DNA of 64,000 bases from WHSW01 sp963781265 (GTDB lineage Bacteria > Actinomycetota > Thermoleophilia > Solirubrobacterales > 70-9), in the NCBI GenBank assembly GCA_963781265.1, contig CAWAFH010000014.1:221095-285094 (forward strand). The letters are read 5' to 3'. Below the pieces are notes generated by a model. The model was not told the origin of the DNA, did no database searches, and saw only the letters and a list, made by a program, of their open reading frames with translations. Shown here one piece after another: positions 1 to 9,464 of this stretch (position 1 is the stretch's first letter; every line of letters starts with the position of its first letter). The position numbers were made by a program, and so were the translations under genes.

Positions 1-2
1 AC

Positions 3-1607
3 AAGCTACGCGAGGAAACGTTCGCGCGCCAGAAGGAGCTGGGCGTGATCCCGCCCGATGCCGAGCTCACCCCCCGCGATGACGCGTTCCCCGCCTGGGA
101 CGACGTCCCCGACAAGCTCAAGGCCTTCTACGCGCGCCAGATGGAGGTCTACGCCGGCTACTCCGAGAACGCCGACTACAACGCCGGCCGCGTGATCGAC
201 GCGATCGACGAACTCGGCGAGCTCGACAACACGCTCGTGCTCTGGATCTGGGGGGACAACGGCGCCAGCATGGAGGGCACGGTCACCGGCTCGTTCAACG
301 AGCTGACGATGCAGAACGGCATCCCGCTGACCGACGAGATGCAGCTGCAGCTCTCCGAGCGCTACGGGGGCGTCGAGGCCTGGGGCGACAAGATGATGGC
401 GCCCCATTACTCCGCCGCCTGGGCGTGGGCGGGCAATACGCCGTTCAAATGGGGTAAGCAGGTCGGCTCGCATCTCGGCGGGACCCGCAACCCGCTCGTC
501 GCCCACTGGCCCGAGAGGATCTCGGAGGGCGGGGCCCTGAGGCCACATTTCACGCACGTGATCGACATCGGGCCGACGATCCTCGACATCGCGGGCATCC
601 CGATGCCGACCCACGTCGACGGGATCGAGCAGGAGCCGATGCACGGGGTCACGTTCGCCGACTCGCTCACCGACGCCGACGCTCCCGAGCGGCATACTCA
701 GCAGTACTTCGAGACGATCGGCAACCGGGCGATGTACAAGGACGGCTGGTGGCTGTCGATGCGGACCGAGCGCATCCCCTGGGTGATTACGCCGGAGGCG
801 CTGGGCCCGTACAAGCCCGGCGTCTGGGACCCCGACCAGGATCCGGTCGAGCTCTACTACCTGCCCGACGACTACAGCCAGGCGAACGATCTCGCCGCCG
901 ACCACCCGGAGAAGGTGCAGGAGCTGAAGGAACTCTTCTGGCAGGAGGCGGAGCGCTACAAGGTGCTGCCGCTGTTGTCGACGCTGGCGGGCTTCTTCGG
1001 GATGCTGCCTCCGCTCCCAGAGGGCGCCAAGTTCGAGTTCCGCGGTGACGTCGAGAACGTCCTCTCGGGAATGATCCCGCGGATCTACAACCACTCGTAC
1101 TCGATCAGCGCCGACCTCGTGATCCCTCCTGGCGGCGCCGAGGGCGTGATCGTCGCCGAGGCCGACCACCTTGGTGGCTTCTCGCTCTTCGTCGATGACG
1201 GCAAGCTCACCCACACGTACTCGATGATGGGCGTCTTCGTCTTCCGCCAGCGGGCGTCAGAGCCGCTGCCCGAGGGCGAGGTGACGGTCCGGATGGAGTT
1301 CGCCGCGGACTCCGCCAGTCCGGCCACGGGCGGGGAGGTCACGCTGTTTGTCGATGACCGGCCGGTCGCCGACGGACGAATGGATCACACGGTCCCGATC
1401 CGCTTCTCGGGCTACGCCGGGATGGATATCGGACGCGACAACGGCGGGGTCGTCGACCTCGCCTACGAGGACAGAAAGCCGTTCGCCTTCACGGGCACGG
1501 TCAAGAAGGTGGTGTTCGACATCAAGCCGCACGCGTCGGAGGCCGAGAAGCACGAACTCCACCGCAACGTCCACCACGGGCACACCGCCCACGCGTTGAC
1601 GGCGTAA
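3..1607 (+). CDS. arylsulfatase, C-terminal part (5' end outside window)
   Basis: Reading frame is open from the first bases, so the gene starts outside the window and its N-terminus, including the formylglycine-forming Cys motif, is not visible. The visible 534 residues carry the core of an alkaline-phosphatase-fold sulfatase: VLWIWGDNGASMEGT is the metal-binding DNGAS strand, and FKWGKQVGSHLGGTRNP carries the conserved Lys/His segment. The last ~150 residues are a beta-rich C-terminal domain, as in large AslA-type arylsulfatases. A GTG at 45 is internal to the conserved protein and is not the true start. Expected role: hydrolysis of sulfate esters; substrate unknown. The next gene follows 28 bp downstream on the same strand. 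Confidence 0.88.
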   Translation, partial: KLREETFARQKELGVIPPDAELTPRDDAFPAWDDVPDKLKAFYARQMEVYAGYSENADYNAGRVIDAIDELGELDNTLVLWIWGDNGASMEGTVTGSFNELTMQNGIPLTDEMQLQLSERYGGVEAWGDKMMAPHYSAAWAWAGNTPFKWGKQVGSHLGGTRNPLVAHWPERISEGGALRPHFTHVIDIGPTILDIAGIPMPTHVDGIEQEPMHGVTFADSLTDADAPERHTQQYFETIGNRAMYKDGWWLSMRTERIPWVITPEALGPYKPGVWDPDQDPVELYYLPDDYSQANDLAADHPEKVQELKELFWQEAERYKVLPLLSTLAGFFGMLPPLPEGAKFEFRGDVENVLSGMIPRIYNHSYSISADLVIPPGGAEGVIVAEADHLGGFSLFVDDGKLTHTYSMMGVFVFRQRASEPLPEGEVTVRMEFAADSASPATGGEVTLFVDDRPVADGRMDHTVPIRFSGYAGMDIGRDNGGVVDLAYEDRKPFAFTGTVKKVVFDIKPHASEAEKHELHRNVHHGHTAHALTA

Positions 1608-1635
1608 CGCGCACCTGCAATGAAAGGAGGCTCCG

Positions 1636-2148
1636 ATGGCGCGACATGAGACGATCGACGTTCTGATCGGCGGTTACCTGTCGAAGCAGGCGGCCGAGGA
1701 GGACTACCAGTCGGTCCTGGACAGCGGCGGCGAACTGCAGGGGATGGCACTCGTAGCCAAGGATCTCGAGGGCGAGCTGGCGGTCGAGGAAACCGACCAT
1801 ATGGTCAGAAAAGCCGCCGGGGGTCTCGGGGCCGTCGGCTTCGCCATCGGACTGGCCGCGCCGCCGCTGCTGGCCGCCACGGCCGTCGGGGCCGCGCTCG
1901 GCGCCGGCACCGGCGACCTCCTCCACCACAAGGTCGCCGGCAAGGTGGGCGAGCAGGCGGGAGAGACCATCCCGCTCGGCGGCGCCGGGCTGATCGTCGC
2001 CTACGCGCACTCGGAGGCCGACAAGATCGAGCCGGCCGTAACCCGCGCCGTGCAGAAGACCGTCGGCGAGGCCGAGGGCAAGCACGTCGAGGCCCTCAAG
2101 GGGGCGCTCGCCGATGCGCAAAAGAAGATGGCCGAGGGGAGCGAGTGA
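1636..2148 (+). CDS. DUF1269-like small membrane-associated protein
   Basis: 170 residues. ATG is preceded by a strong AAAGGAGG ribosome binding site. The N-terminal ~60 residues form an alpha/beta segment (IDVLIGGYLSKQAAEEDYQ), followed by a Gly/Ala-rich hydrophobic segment at about residues 58-100 and a charged helical C-terminus. This resembles DUF1269 / DUF6325-type proteins, which are often found near stress genes; no biochemical role is established. It is similar in plan to the DUF6325 protein at 17821. It follows the sulfatase by 28 bp and could be cotranscribed. Residual SigB-type stress function is inference only. Confidence 0.7.
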   Translation: MARHETIDVLIGGYLSKQAAEEDYQSVLDSGGELQGMALVAKDLEGELAVEETDHMVRKAAGGLGAVGFAIGLAAPPLLAATAVGAALGAGTGDLLHHKVAGKVGEQAGETIPLGGAGLIVAYAHSEADKIEPAVTRAVQKTVGEAEGKHVEALKGALADAQKKMAEGSE

Positions 2149-2173
2149 CCTGCCCACCCTGATCGGGGCGCAG

Positions 2174-2218
2174 TTCACACCGATCGGGTGACGGCGCGTC
2201 CCCGCGACGGGGTACGGT
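2174..2218 (+). promoter_or_regulatory. leaderless promoter with TCAC-N9-GTGA element (site A)
   Basis: TACGGT at 2213-2218 ends 6 nt before the ATG at 2225. TCAC (2175-2178) and GTGA (2188-2191) are separated by 9 nt and end 21 nt upstream of the -10 box. The same arrangement precedes four other genes (5523, 12431, 13828, 16401). Whether it is a -35-overlapping operator or part of a sigma recognition site is not decided. Confidence 0.5.
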
Positions 2219-2224
2219 CGCGCA

Positions 2225-2254
2225 ATGAATCGCAGCGAGGGACCGCGACGGTGA
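2225..2254 (+). CDS. 9-codon leaderless upstream ORF, overlapping the next start
   Basis: ATG 6 nt after a TACGGT box, reading MNRSEGPRR then TGA. The stop overlaps the GTG start of the holin-phosphodiesterase gene as GTGA (2251-2254). This is the arrangement expected for a leaderless leader peptide coupled translationally to the next gene. A similar mini-ORF lies at 13883. It could be chance; there is no independent evidence of translation. Confidence 0.35.
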   Translation: MNRSEGPRR

Positions 2255-4230
2255 CCGAGGCGGCCTACGGCGCCCCACTCGAGTGGGAACCGTCCGCGCC
2301 ACGGCTGCGCCCGCTGCGGCTGCTGGTCTCGTGGGTCGTCGCGGCGGCCTCCGTCTATGTCGCCGGCGGCCTCGTCCGCGGGGTCAGCATCGACGATCCC
2401 GGGGGCGCCTTCCTGGTCGCCGCGGTGATCGCAGTCATCAACGCGGTTCTCCCGCCGACGATCGCCGCACTGCGGCTCCCGTTCACGCTGGTCAGCGGCT
2501 TCCTGCTCGTCCTCTTCGCCGATGCCGGAGCGCTGATGCTCACCGACGAGGTCTTCCCCGACGTGCTCACGATCGGCTCCTTCGGCGACGCGCTGCTGAT
2601 GGCGCTGGTGATGGCGGCCGTCTCGATCGTGATCCAGGTGGTGACCGGGACAAACGACGACGACGAGTACACGCTCCGGGTCGTGAAGCGGATCGCGAAG
2701 CGCCAGGGCGGCGCGACGCGGGCCGATGCCCCGGGCATCCTGTTCCTCGAGGTCGACGGCCTGGCGCTGCCGGTCCTTCGCAACGCGATGCGCGATGGCA
2801 GCGCCCCCAACCTGGCGCGGTGGATCGCGGAGGAGGGCTACCACCTGAGCGAGTGGGAGACCGACCTCTCCTCGCAGACCGGGGCCAGCCAGGCCGGGAT
2901 CCTGCTCGGCTCCAACGACGACATCCCGGCATTCCGCTGGGTCGAGAAGGAGACGCGGACGATGATGACGTGCTCGGCGCCGGGCGATTGCGCCGAGATC
3001 GAGCGCCGCCGCTCGACCGGGATCGGCCTGCTTCGCGACGGCGGTGCCAGTCGTGGCAACCTGCTCTCCGGCGATGCCGACGAGGTCATCCTCACGGTCA
3101 GCAGGATGGAGGCGGAGAAGCGTGCGAACCCGGGCTACCGAGCCTTCCTCGCCAACGGCTTCAACGTCACCCGAACGCTGGCCCTGTTCTTCTGGGAGGT
3201 GATCCTCGAGTGGACCGCCGCGCTCCGGGCGATCCGCCGCGATGTCCGCCCGCGCGGCCACCGGGGCGGCATCTACCCGTTCCTGCGCGGCGCGATGTGC
3301 GTGTTCGTGCGTGACCTGATCGTCTTCGGAGTGCTCACCGACATGATGCGCGGGCGGCCCGCCGTTTACGCGACCTTCTCCAGCTACGACGAGGTCGCCC
3401 ACCACTCGGGCCTCGAGCGAGCCGACACGATGGAGGCGCTGCGCAAGCTCGACCAGCAGTTCGGGCGGATCGAGCGTGCCCGCCGCTACGCGCCGCGGCC
3501 ATACGAGATCGTGGTCCTCTCAGACCATGGTCAGACCCAGGGGGCGACCTTCAAGCAGCGCAACGGGTACGGGCTCGACGAGCTGGTCGAGCGCTCGCTG
3601 GCAAGCGGCGACGTGGCCGAGTACGCCGGCGGTGACGAACAATCGGCGATGGTCGGCCACGCGCTCGGCGAGGCGACCGGCCGCAAGGAGGAGAAGAAGC
3701 CGAAGAACGACGTCTCGGGCCAGGAGGTCGTGGTCCTCGGGTCCGGCAACCTCGGCCTCATCTATCTGATGGAGGAGCCGCGGCGGCTGACGTTGGAGGA
3801 GATCGACGAACGCCACCCGAAGCTGATCGGGGCGTTGCGCGACCACCCGCACGTCGGCTGGCTGCTGGTGCGCTCCGGCGAGCGCGGCCCCCTCGTCCTC
3901 GGCGGAGCCGGCGAGCGTTGCCTCGCCGACGGGTCGCTGAGCGGCGAGGACCCACTCGCCGACTTCTCGCCGACGGCGGCCGATCATCTCCTGCGCAGCG
4001 ATGGCTTCGAGCACGTCGCCGACATCATGGTCGGCAGCTTCTACGACCCGGAGCTCGACGAGGGCTGCGCGTTCGAGGAACTGATCTCCTTTCACGGCGG
4101 CCTCGGCGGTCCCCAGACACGGCCGTTCATCCTCCACCCGGAGCGTCTGAAGATGCCCGGGCAGGCGGTGCTCGGCGCCGCCGCGGTGCACGCTGTGCTT
4201 TCCGGCTGGCGAGCGGAGCTGAACGGATGA
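2251..4230 (+). CDS. phage-holin-4-like membrane domain fused to type I phosphodiesterase
   Basis: About 659 residues. The first ~150 contain four hydrophobic segments of the small YvlD / phage holin family 4 type (VINAVLPPTIAALRLPFTLV is diagnostic). A cytoplasmic or surface alkaline-phosphatase-superfamily domain follows. Its metal and nucleophile signatures are visible: FLEVDGLALPVL, SSQTGASQAGILLG, SSYDEVAHHSG and VVLSDHGQTQG. The family hydrolyses phosphodiester or phospholipid headgroup bonds; the substrate is unknown. I chose GTG 2251 because it overlaps the stop of the leaderless mini-ORF and precedes the first conserved residues; GTG 2188 is in frame but lies in the promoter. The downstream permease overlaps by ATGA. 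Confidence 0.75.
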   Translation: MTEAAYGAPLEWEPSAPRLRPLRLLVSWVVAAASVYVAGGLVRGVSIDDPGGAFLVAAVIAVINAVLPPTIAALRLPFTLVSGFLLVLFADAGALMLTDEVFPDVLTIGSFGDALLMALVMAAVSIVIQVVTGTNDDDEYTLRVVKRIAKRQGGATRADAPGILFLEVDGLALPVLRNAMRDGSAPNLARWIAEEGYHLSEWETDLSSQTGASQAGILLGSNDDIPAFRWVEKETRTMMTCSAPGDCAEIERRRSTGIGLLRDGGASRGNLLSGDADEVILTVSRMEAEKRANPGYRAFLANGFNVTRTLALFFWEVILEWTAALRAIRRDVRPRGHRGGIYPFLRGAMCVFVRDLIVFGVLTDMMRGRPAVYATFSSYDEVAHHSGLERADTMEALRKLDQQFGRIERARRYAPRPYEIVVLSDHGQTQGATFKQRNGYGLDELVERSLASGDVAEYAGGDEQSAMVGHALGEATGRKEEKKPKNDVSGQEVVVLGSGNLGLIYLMEEPRRLTLEEIDERHPKLIGALRDHPHVGWLLVRSGERGPLVLGGAGERCLADGSLSGEDPLADFSPTAADHLLRSDGFEHVADIMVGSFYDPELDEGCAFEELISFHGGLGGPQTRPFILHPERLKMPGQAVLGAAAVHAVLSGWRAELNG

Positions 4231-5416
4231 TCCGCGGTCGGCGCGACGCCACGCCCGAAGCGAGCACCCTGCGGAGCCCGAGGACGAGTACATCGAGATC
4301 GACCCCGGCGAGCTGACCGGGATCATCCGCGTGCCGACCTGGCTGCGCGACCTCGGGCTGATGGCGTGGCTATTGGTCGGCCTCGGCCTTCTGCTGGCCG
4401 GGACGATCTGGATCCTCGGGCTGACCTACGTCATCGTCGGACCGGTGATCGTCGCCTCGGTGGTCGCCGCGGTGGCCTCGCCGCTCGTGCGCTGGCTCGA
4501 AACCCATCGCGTCCCGCGGCTGCTCGCGGCGGTCCTCGTGCTGGTCGGGCTGATCGCCCTCGCGATCGCGGCGACGGTGGTGATCATCACCGGGATCACC
4601 GGCGAGAGCAGCAGCATCACCGGCCACCTGGACAGCGCCAAGGACACGATCGCCGGCTGGCTCAAGGACCTCGGCCTCGACCCGAGCAAGGCCGACGCCG
4701 CGAAATCGGACGCCAGCAAGGGCGTCAGCGACAGCGCCGGAGCGCTGCTCAACGGCCTCGCGGTGGTCGTCGGGGAGCTCTCGTCGCTCGTCTTCTTCCT
4801 CGTGCTCACCGCGCTGAGCCTGATCTTCCTGCTCTCGGACGGGCCCAAGATCCGCGCCTGGGTCGAGAGCCACTCCGGCGTGCCGGCTGACGTAGCGCAC
4901 ACGATCGGCCAGCGGGTGCTGCAGTCCTTGCGGGGCTACTTCCTGGGCGTCACGATCGTCGCCGCGTTCAACGCGGCCGTCGTCGCGCTCGGGGCCGTGC
5001 TGCTCGGCGTGCCGCTGGTGGGGACGATCGCCGCGGTCACCTTCATCGGGGCCTACGTCCCCTACCTCGGCGCCTGGGCGGCGGGCGCCTTCGCGGTGCT
5101 GCTCGCGCTCGGGGACGGGGGTGCCGACGTCGCGGCCGGGATGATCGTGGTCGAGGTGCTCGCCAACGGCATCCTGCAGCAGCTCGTGCAGCCGTTCGCG
5201 ATGGGCGCCGCGCTCGGCATCCACCCGCTCGCGGTGCTGATCGTGACGATCGCCGGCGGCGCCCTGTTCGGGATGGTGGGACTGGTGCTGGCGGCCCCGA
5301 TGACCTCGGCCGTGGTGCGCATCTCGGCCGACCTCGCCCGCGCGCGGGCCGAGGCCGAGGCTCCTGCCGGGGCCGCTCGCGAGCCCCCGCTCAGCCCCGA
5401 GCCGGCATCCGGCTGA
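4227..5416 (+). CDS. AI-2E-family transporter (frameshift near the 5' end)
   Basis: Polytopic permease of the AI-2E / PerM family (YdiK, TqsA). Eight or so hydrophobic segments are visible, with the family's GVPLVGTIAAVTFIGAYVPY and LVQPFAMGAALGIHPL signatures. The clean frame opens at GTG 4331, but the same frame upstream encodes a plausible acidic N-terminus (EDEYIEIDPGELTGIIR) with no start codon. ATG 4227, overlapping the previous stop as ATGA, lies in another frame. A one-base indel around 4260 would join them, so I extend the gene to 4227. Probable function: export of small organic solutes; substrate not predictable. Confidence 0.75.
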
Positions 5417-5500
5417 CCGCTTCGCCGGTGCAGCGGCGATAGTGCGGGAGCCAGTCGAGGATCGGGACATACTTGGTCAGCCGCTCGACGCGCCGATTAG
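5391..5500 (-). pseudogene. N-terminal remnant of a SulP-family anion permease
   Basis: The minus strand reads RLTKYVPILDWLPHYRR followed by a few unrelated residues and a stop at 5391. The LxxYVPILxWLPxYRR pattern is the characteristic N-terminus of SulP sulfate/bicarbonate permeases. The rest of the transporter is absent: the sequence runs into the 3' end of the AI-2E gene on the opposite strand. This looks like a deletion scar of about 30 codons. The call rests on a short stretch only. Confidence 0.4.
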
Positions 5501-5522
5501 ACCAGGACGCGGGCGGAGGCGA

Positions 5523-5567
5523 ATCACCCAAAAGGGATGACGTGCGCCCGCTCACATGGCTTAGTGT
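5523..5567 (+). promoter_or_regulatory. leaderless promoter with TCAC-N9-ATGA element (site B)
   Basis: TAGTGT at 5562-5567 ends 8 nt before ATG 5576. TCAC (5524-5527) and ATGA (5537-5540) are 9 nt apart and end exactly 21 nt before the -10 box, as at sites A and E. Confidence 0.5.
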
Positions 5568-5575
5568 GGTTACGA

Positions 5576-7009
5576 ATGGCGACCGTTACAGCGGACGAAC
5601 CCCGCGTGGCACCCTCGGGGGCGACCCCGAGCGAACGCGCAGCGCTCGGCAAGGCGGCCCGGGCCGAGGTTCCGCGCTCCAGCCACGGCGACTGGGAGCC
5701 CGCGGCCGATCGCCCAGACCCGCTCGAGGTGATTCGAGGCCGAGGACGCCGACCGGGTGCCGGAGCTGGTGCCGCTGCGCCACGGGCGCATGCTCGTCTC
5801 GGCCTTCACCTTCTACCGCGGTGCCGCGGCGATCATGGCCGCCGACCTCGGGCCGACGCCGACATCGGGCCTGTGGGTTCAGGCGTGCGGCGACGCGCAC
5901 CTCTCCAACTTCGGCGCCTACGCCGCCGCCGATCGGGCCCTCGTTCTCGACATCAACGACTTCGACGAGACCCTGCCGGGCCCGTGGGAGTGGGATCTGA
6001 AACGGCTCGTGGCCAGCTTCGAGATCGCCGGGCGCGACCGGGAGTTCGACGATGCCCAGCGGGCCGAGATCGTGCTCAGAGCCGCTCGCAGCTACCGCGA
6101 GCACATGCGCGAGCTCGCCGGGCTCAGCAATCTCGATGTCTGGTACCTACGCGTCGACGTCTCACAGGTCCGCGAGACATTCGCGCCGCGCGCCACCAAG
6201 AAGGAGCGCAAGCGGTTCGACCGCAACGTCGCCAAGACCGTGCGCAAGGACCGGCTGCGCGCGTTCTCGAAGCTGACCACCCGCGTCGACGGCGAGCTGC
6301 GGTTCGTCAGCGACCCGCCGGTGCTGGTCCCGTTCGAGGAGATCTTCAAGGGCAAGCAGCTGAAGACGGCGCAGGCGAGGCTGCACGACGTGCTCGAGCA
6401 GTATCGGGAGACCCTCGACGGGGAGTACCGCCACCTGTATGACGAGTACCGGTTCGTGCACGCCGCACACAAGGTCGTCGGCGTCGGCAGCGTCGGCACC
6501 CGCGCCTGGGTCGACCCTGTTCGTCGGCCGCGACGACGAGCGACCCGCTCTTCCTCCAGGTCAAGGAGGCGCAGCCGTCGGTGCTCGAGCCGTTCACGGC
6601 GCCGACCGAGTTCCCCCACCAGGGCCAGCGGGTGGTCGAGGGCCAGCGCCTGACCCAGTCGAGCAGCGACATCATGCTCGGCTGGCTGTCGGCGGTGGGC
6701 CCGGACGCGAAGAAGCGCGACTTCTACGTGCGCCAGCTCTGGGATCAGAAGGGCTCGGCAGCGGTCGAGACGATGACCCCGCGGATGATGGCCATGTACG
6801 CGCAGATCTGCGGCGCGATCCTCGCTCGCGCCCACGCCCGCTCCGGCGATCGGATCGCGATCGGCTCCTACCTCGGCGACGGCGACAGCTTCGATCGCGC
6901 GATGGCCCAGTTCGCGGTCGCGTACGCGGATCAGAACGAGCGCGACTACGCCGCGCTCAAGGCGGCGGTCGCCGACGGTCGGCTGGAGATCGAGACGGAG
7001 GAGCGCTGA
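5576..7009 (+). pseudogene. DUF2252 family protein, interrupted by three frameshifts
   Basis: Joining frames gives a ~475-residue DUF2252 protein. N-terminus MATVTADEPRVAPSG runs to about 5735; then LVPLRHGRMLVSAFTFYRG, CGDAHLSNFG and LDINDFDETLPGPWEWDLKR in the next frame; then LFVGRDDE and DPLFLQVKEAQPSVLEPF in two further frames to 7009. Breaks are near 5735, 6518 and 6541, each equivalent to one extra base. GDAHLSNFG and DINDFDE resemble the catalytic and metal loops of kinase-like folds; the family's substrate is unknown. Conserved residues on both sides of every break argue for sequencing error or very recent decay. The start is supported by the leaderless promoter. P450 copy 1 begins 4 bp after the stop. 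Confidence 0.75.
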
Positions 7010-7013
7010 CCCG

Positions 7014-8275
7014 ATGACCACCCTCGCACCCGCCGCCGACCTTGCCGACCTCGACGTCAGCAACCTCGACCTCTGGGCCGAGGGCCCGCCGCACGAGACC
7101 TTCAGGCGGCTCCGCGCGACGAGCCGCTGCACTGGAGCGAGCTCGCCGACTTCGAGCGCGAGAGCGGCTTCTGGTCGGTGGTCCGCTTCGAGGACATCGC
7201 GGCGGTCGGGCGCGACCACGAGACCTACTCATCGGCGCGCAGCATCATCCTCGTCGACAAGCTCGCCGCCGAGCCGGGCGCGCCGGACCCGATCGACATC
7301 GCGGCGAACATGCTGATCACCCAGGACCCGCCGCGCCACGACCGGCTCAAGGCGCTGGTCCAGCGCGCGTTCACCCCCAAGCGGGCGATCGAGCACACCG
7401 AGCGCATGCGCGAGATCATCAACCTGGTCTGGGACCGGGCCCTCGAGCGCCATCCCGACGGCCGCCTCGACCTGGTTCAGGACGTCGGCGTCTTCGTCCC
7501 CTCGATGGTGATCGGCGACATGCTCGGCGCCCCGCGCGAGGACGCGGACAAGCTCGTGGACTGGACCAACCGCACGACGGCTTTCGAGGATCCGCGGCTG
7601 GTTCCGGACCTCGGCGACGTCTGGCGGGCGTTGGAGGAGTTCATCCCCTACGTCAACGCGATGATCGAGGACCGGGAGGTCCATCCCACCGACGACCTGA
7701 CCACCGCCTTCATCGAGGCCGAGGTCGACGGCGAGCGCCTCAGCCACGAGGAGGTGCTGATGTTCTTCTTCCTGCTCATGGTCGCGGGCAACGACTCGAC
7801 CAGGGCGGTGTTCACGTCCGGGATCAAGAACCTGCTCGAGGACCCCGAGCAGATGCGTTTGGTGCGCTCCGGCGAGGTCGAACTCGATCAGGTCGTCGAG
7901 GAGTTCGTCCGCTACAACCCTGCGTTCGCCTATATGCGACGGACCGCGACCCGTGACGCGGAGCTCGCCGGCAAGCAGGTGAAGGCCGGCGACAAGCTCG
8001 CGCTCTGGTACGTCTCGGGCAACCGCGACGAGTCGGTCTTCGACGATCCCGACCGGTTCGACGTGCGTCGCACACCGAACCCGCACCAGGGCTTCGGCGG
8101 CGGCGGGCGCCACTTCTGCCTCGGGGCCGGACTCGCTCGGCTGGAGCTGAAGCTCTGGATCTCCGAGACGCTGCGGCGCTTCCCCGAACTCGAGCTCGAC
8201 GGCGACACCGAGCGCGTCAGCTCGACCTTCCTGAACCAGTACCGCACGATCCCGGTCGCGCTTCAGACCGGCTGA
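7014..8275 (+). CDS. cytochrome P450, copy 1 (one frameshift near the N-terminus)
   Basis: Bacterial class I P450 of ~420 residues. Visible landmarks: I-helix oxygen-binding motif VAGNDSTR, the ExxR segment EEFVRY, and the heme-ligand loop FGGGGRHFCLGAGLA. The overall look is CYP124/125/142-like (lipid or sterol oxidation), but the substrate cannot be set from motifs. ATG 7014 begins MTTLAPAADLADLDV in one frame; a missing base near 7118 moves the remainder (DEPLHWSELADF onward) to another frame, so the gene reads as full length only across that break. It needs a ferredoxin and reductase, not found in this window. A near-identical second copy follows directly. Confidence 0.8.
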
Positions 8276-9464
8276 GCGTCGAACGCGGGCCGGACCGCCC
8301 GGTTGGCCGACTTCGAGCGCGAGAGCGGCTTCTGGTCGGTGGTCCGCTTCGAGGACATCGCGGCGGTCGGGCGCGACCACGAGACCTACTCATCGGCGCG
8401 CAGCATCATCCTCGTCGACAAGCTCGCCGCCGAGCCGGGCGCGCCCGACCCGATCGACATCGCGGCGAACATGCTGATCACCCAGGACCCGCCACGCCAC
8501 GACCGGCTCAAGGCGCTGGTCCAGCGCGCGTTCACCCCGAAGCGGGCGATCGAGCACACCGAGCGCATGCGCGAGATCATCAACCTGGTCTACGACCGCG
8601 CCCTCGAGCGCCATCCCGACGGCCGCCTCGACCTGGTCCAGGACGTCGGCGTCTTCGTCCCCTCGATGGTGATCGGCGACATGCTCGGCGCCCCGCGCGA
8701 GGACGCCGACAAGCTCGTGGACTGGACCAACCGCACGACCGCGTTCGAGGACCCGCGGCTGGTTCCGGACCTCGGCGACGTCTGGCGGGCGTTGGAGGAG
8801 TTCATCCCCTACGTCAACGCGATGATCGAGGACCGGGAGGTCCATCCCACCGACGACCTGACCACCGCCTTCATCGAGGCCGAGGTCGACGGCGAGCGCC
8901 TCAGCCACGAGGAGGTGCTGATGTTCTTCTTCCTGCTCATGGTCGCGGGCAACGACTCGACCAGGGCGGTGTTCACGTCCGGGATCAAGAACCTGCTCGA
9001 GGACCCCGAGCAGATGCGTTTGGTGCGCTCCGGCGAGGTCGAACTCGATCAGGTCGTCGAGGAGTTCGTCCGCTACAACCCTGCGTTCGCCTATATGCGA
9101 CGGACCGCGACCCGTGACGCGGAGCTCGCCGGCAAGCAGGTGAAGGCCGGCGACAAGCTCGCGCTCTGGTACGTCTCGGGCAACCGCGACGAGTCGGTCT
9201 TCGACGATCCCGACCGGTTCGACGTGCGTCGCACACCGAACCCGCACCAGGGCTTCGGCGGTGGCGGGCGCCACTTCTGCCTCGGGGCCGGACTCGCTCG
9301 GCTGGAGCTGAAGCTCTGGATCTCCGAGACGCTGCGGCGCTTCCCCGAACTCGAGCTCGACGGCGATACCGAGCGCGTCAGCTCGACCTTCCTCAATCAG
9401 TACCGCACGATCCCGGTCGCGCTCCAGGCCGCGCTGAGCGTCAGGACGGGCCGGACCGCCCGGT
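7143..9464 (+). repeat. head-to-tail direct duplication of 1161 bp (7143-8303 and 8304-9464)
   Basis: Two abutting 1161-bp units, a multiple of three, cover the P450 gene from about codon 43 to 28 bp past the copy-1 stop. Both units end in GGACCGCCCGGT. A central block of about 510 bp (7592-8101 against 8753-9262) shows no difference. The flanks differ by roughly a dozen mostly synonymous changes on the 5' side and a handful on the 3' side. Confidence 0.85.

Noticed and set aside
2188..2190. GTG 2188 as start of the holin-phosphodiesterase.
   Set aside because: It falls inside the TCAC-N9-GTGA element upstream of the -10 box and adds non-conserved sequence; GTG 2251 fits the mini-ORF overlap.
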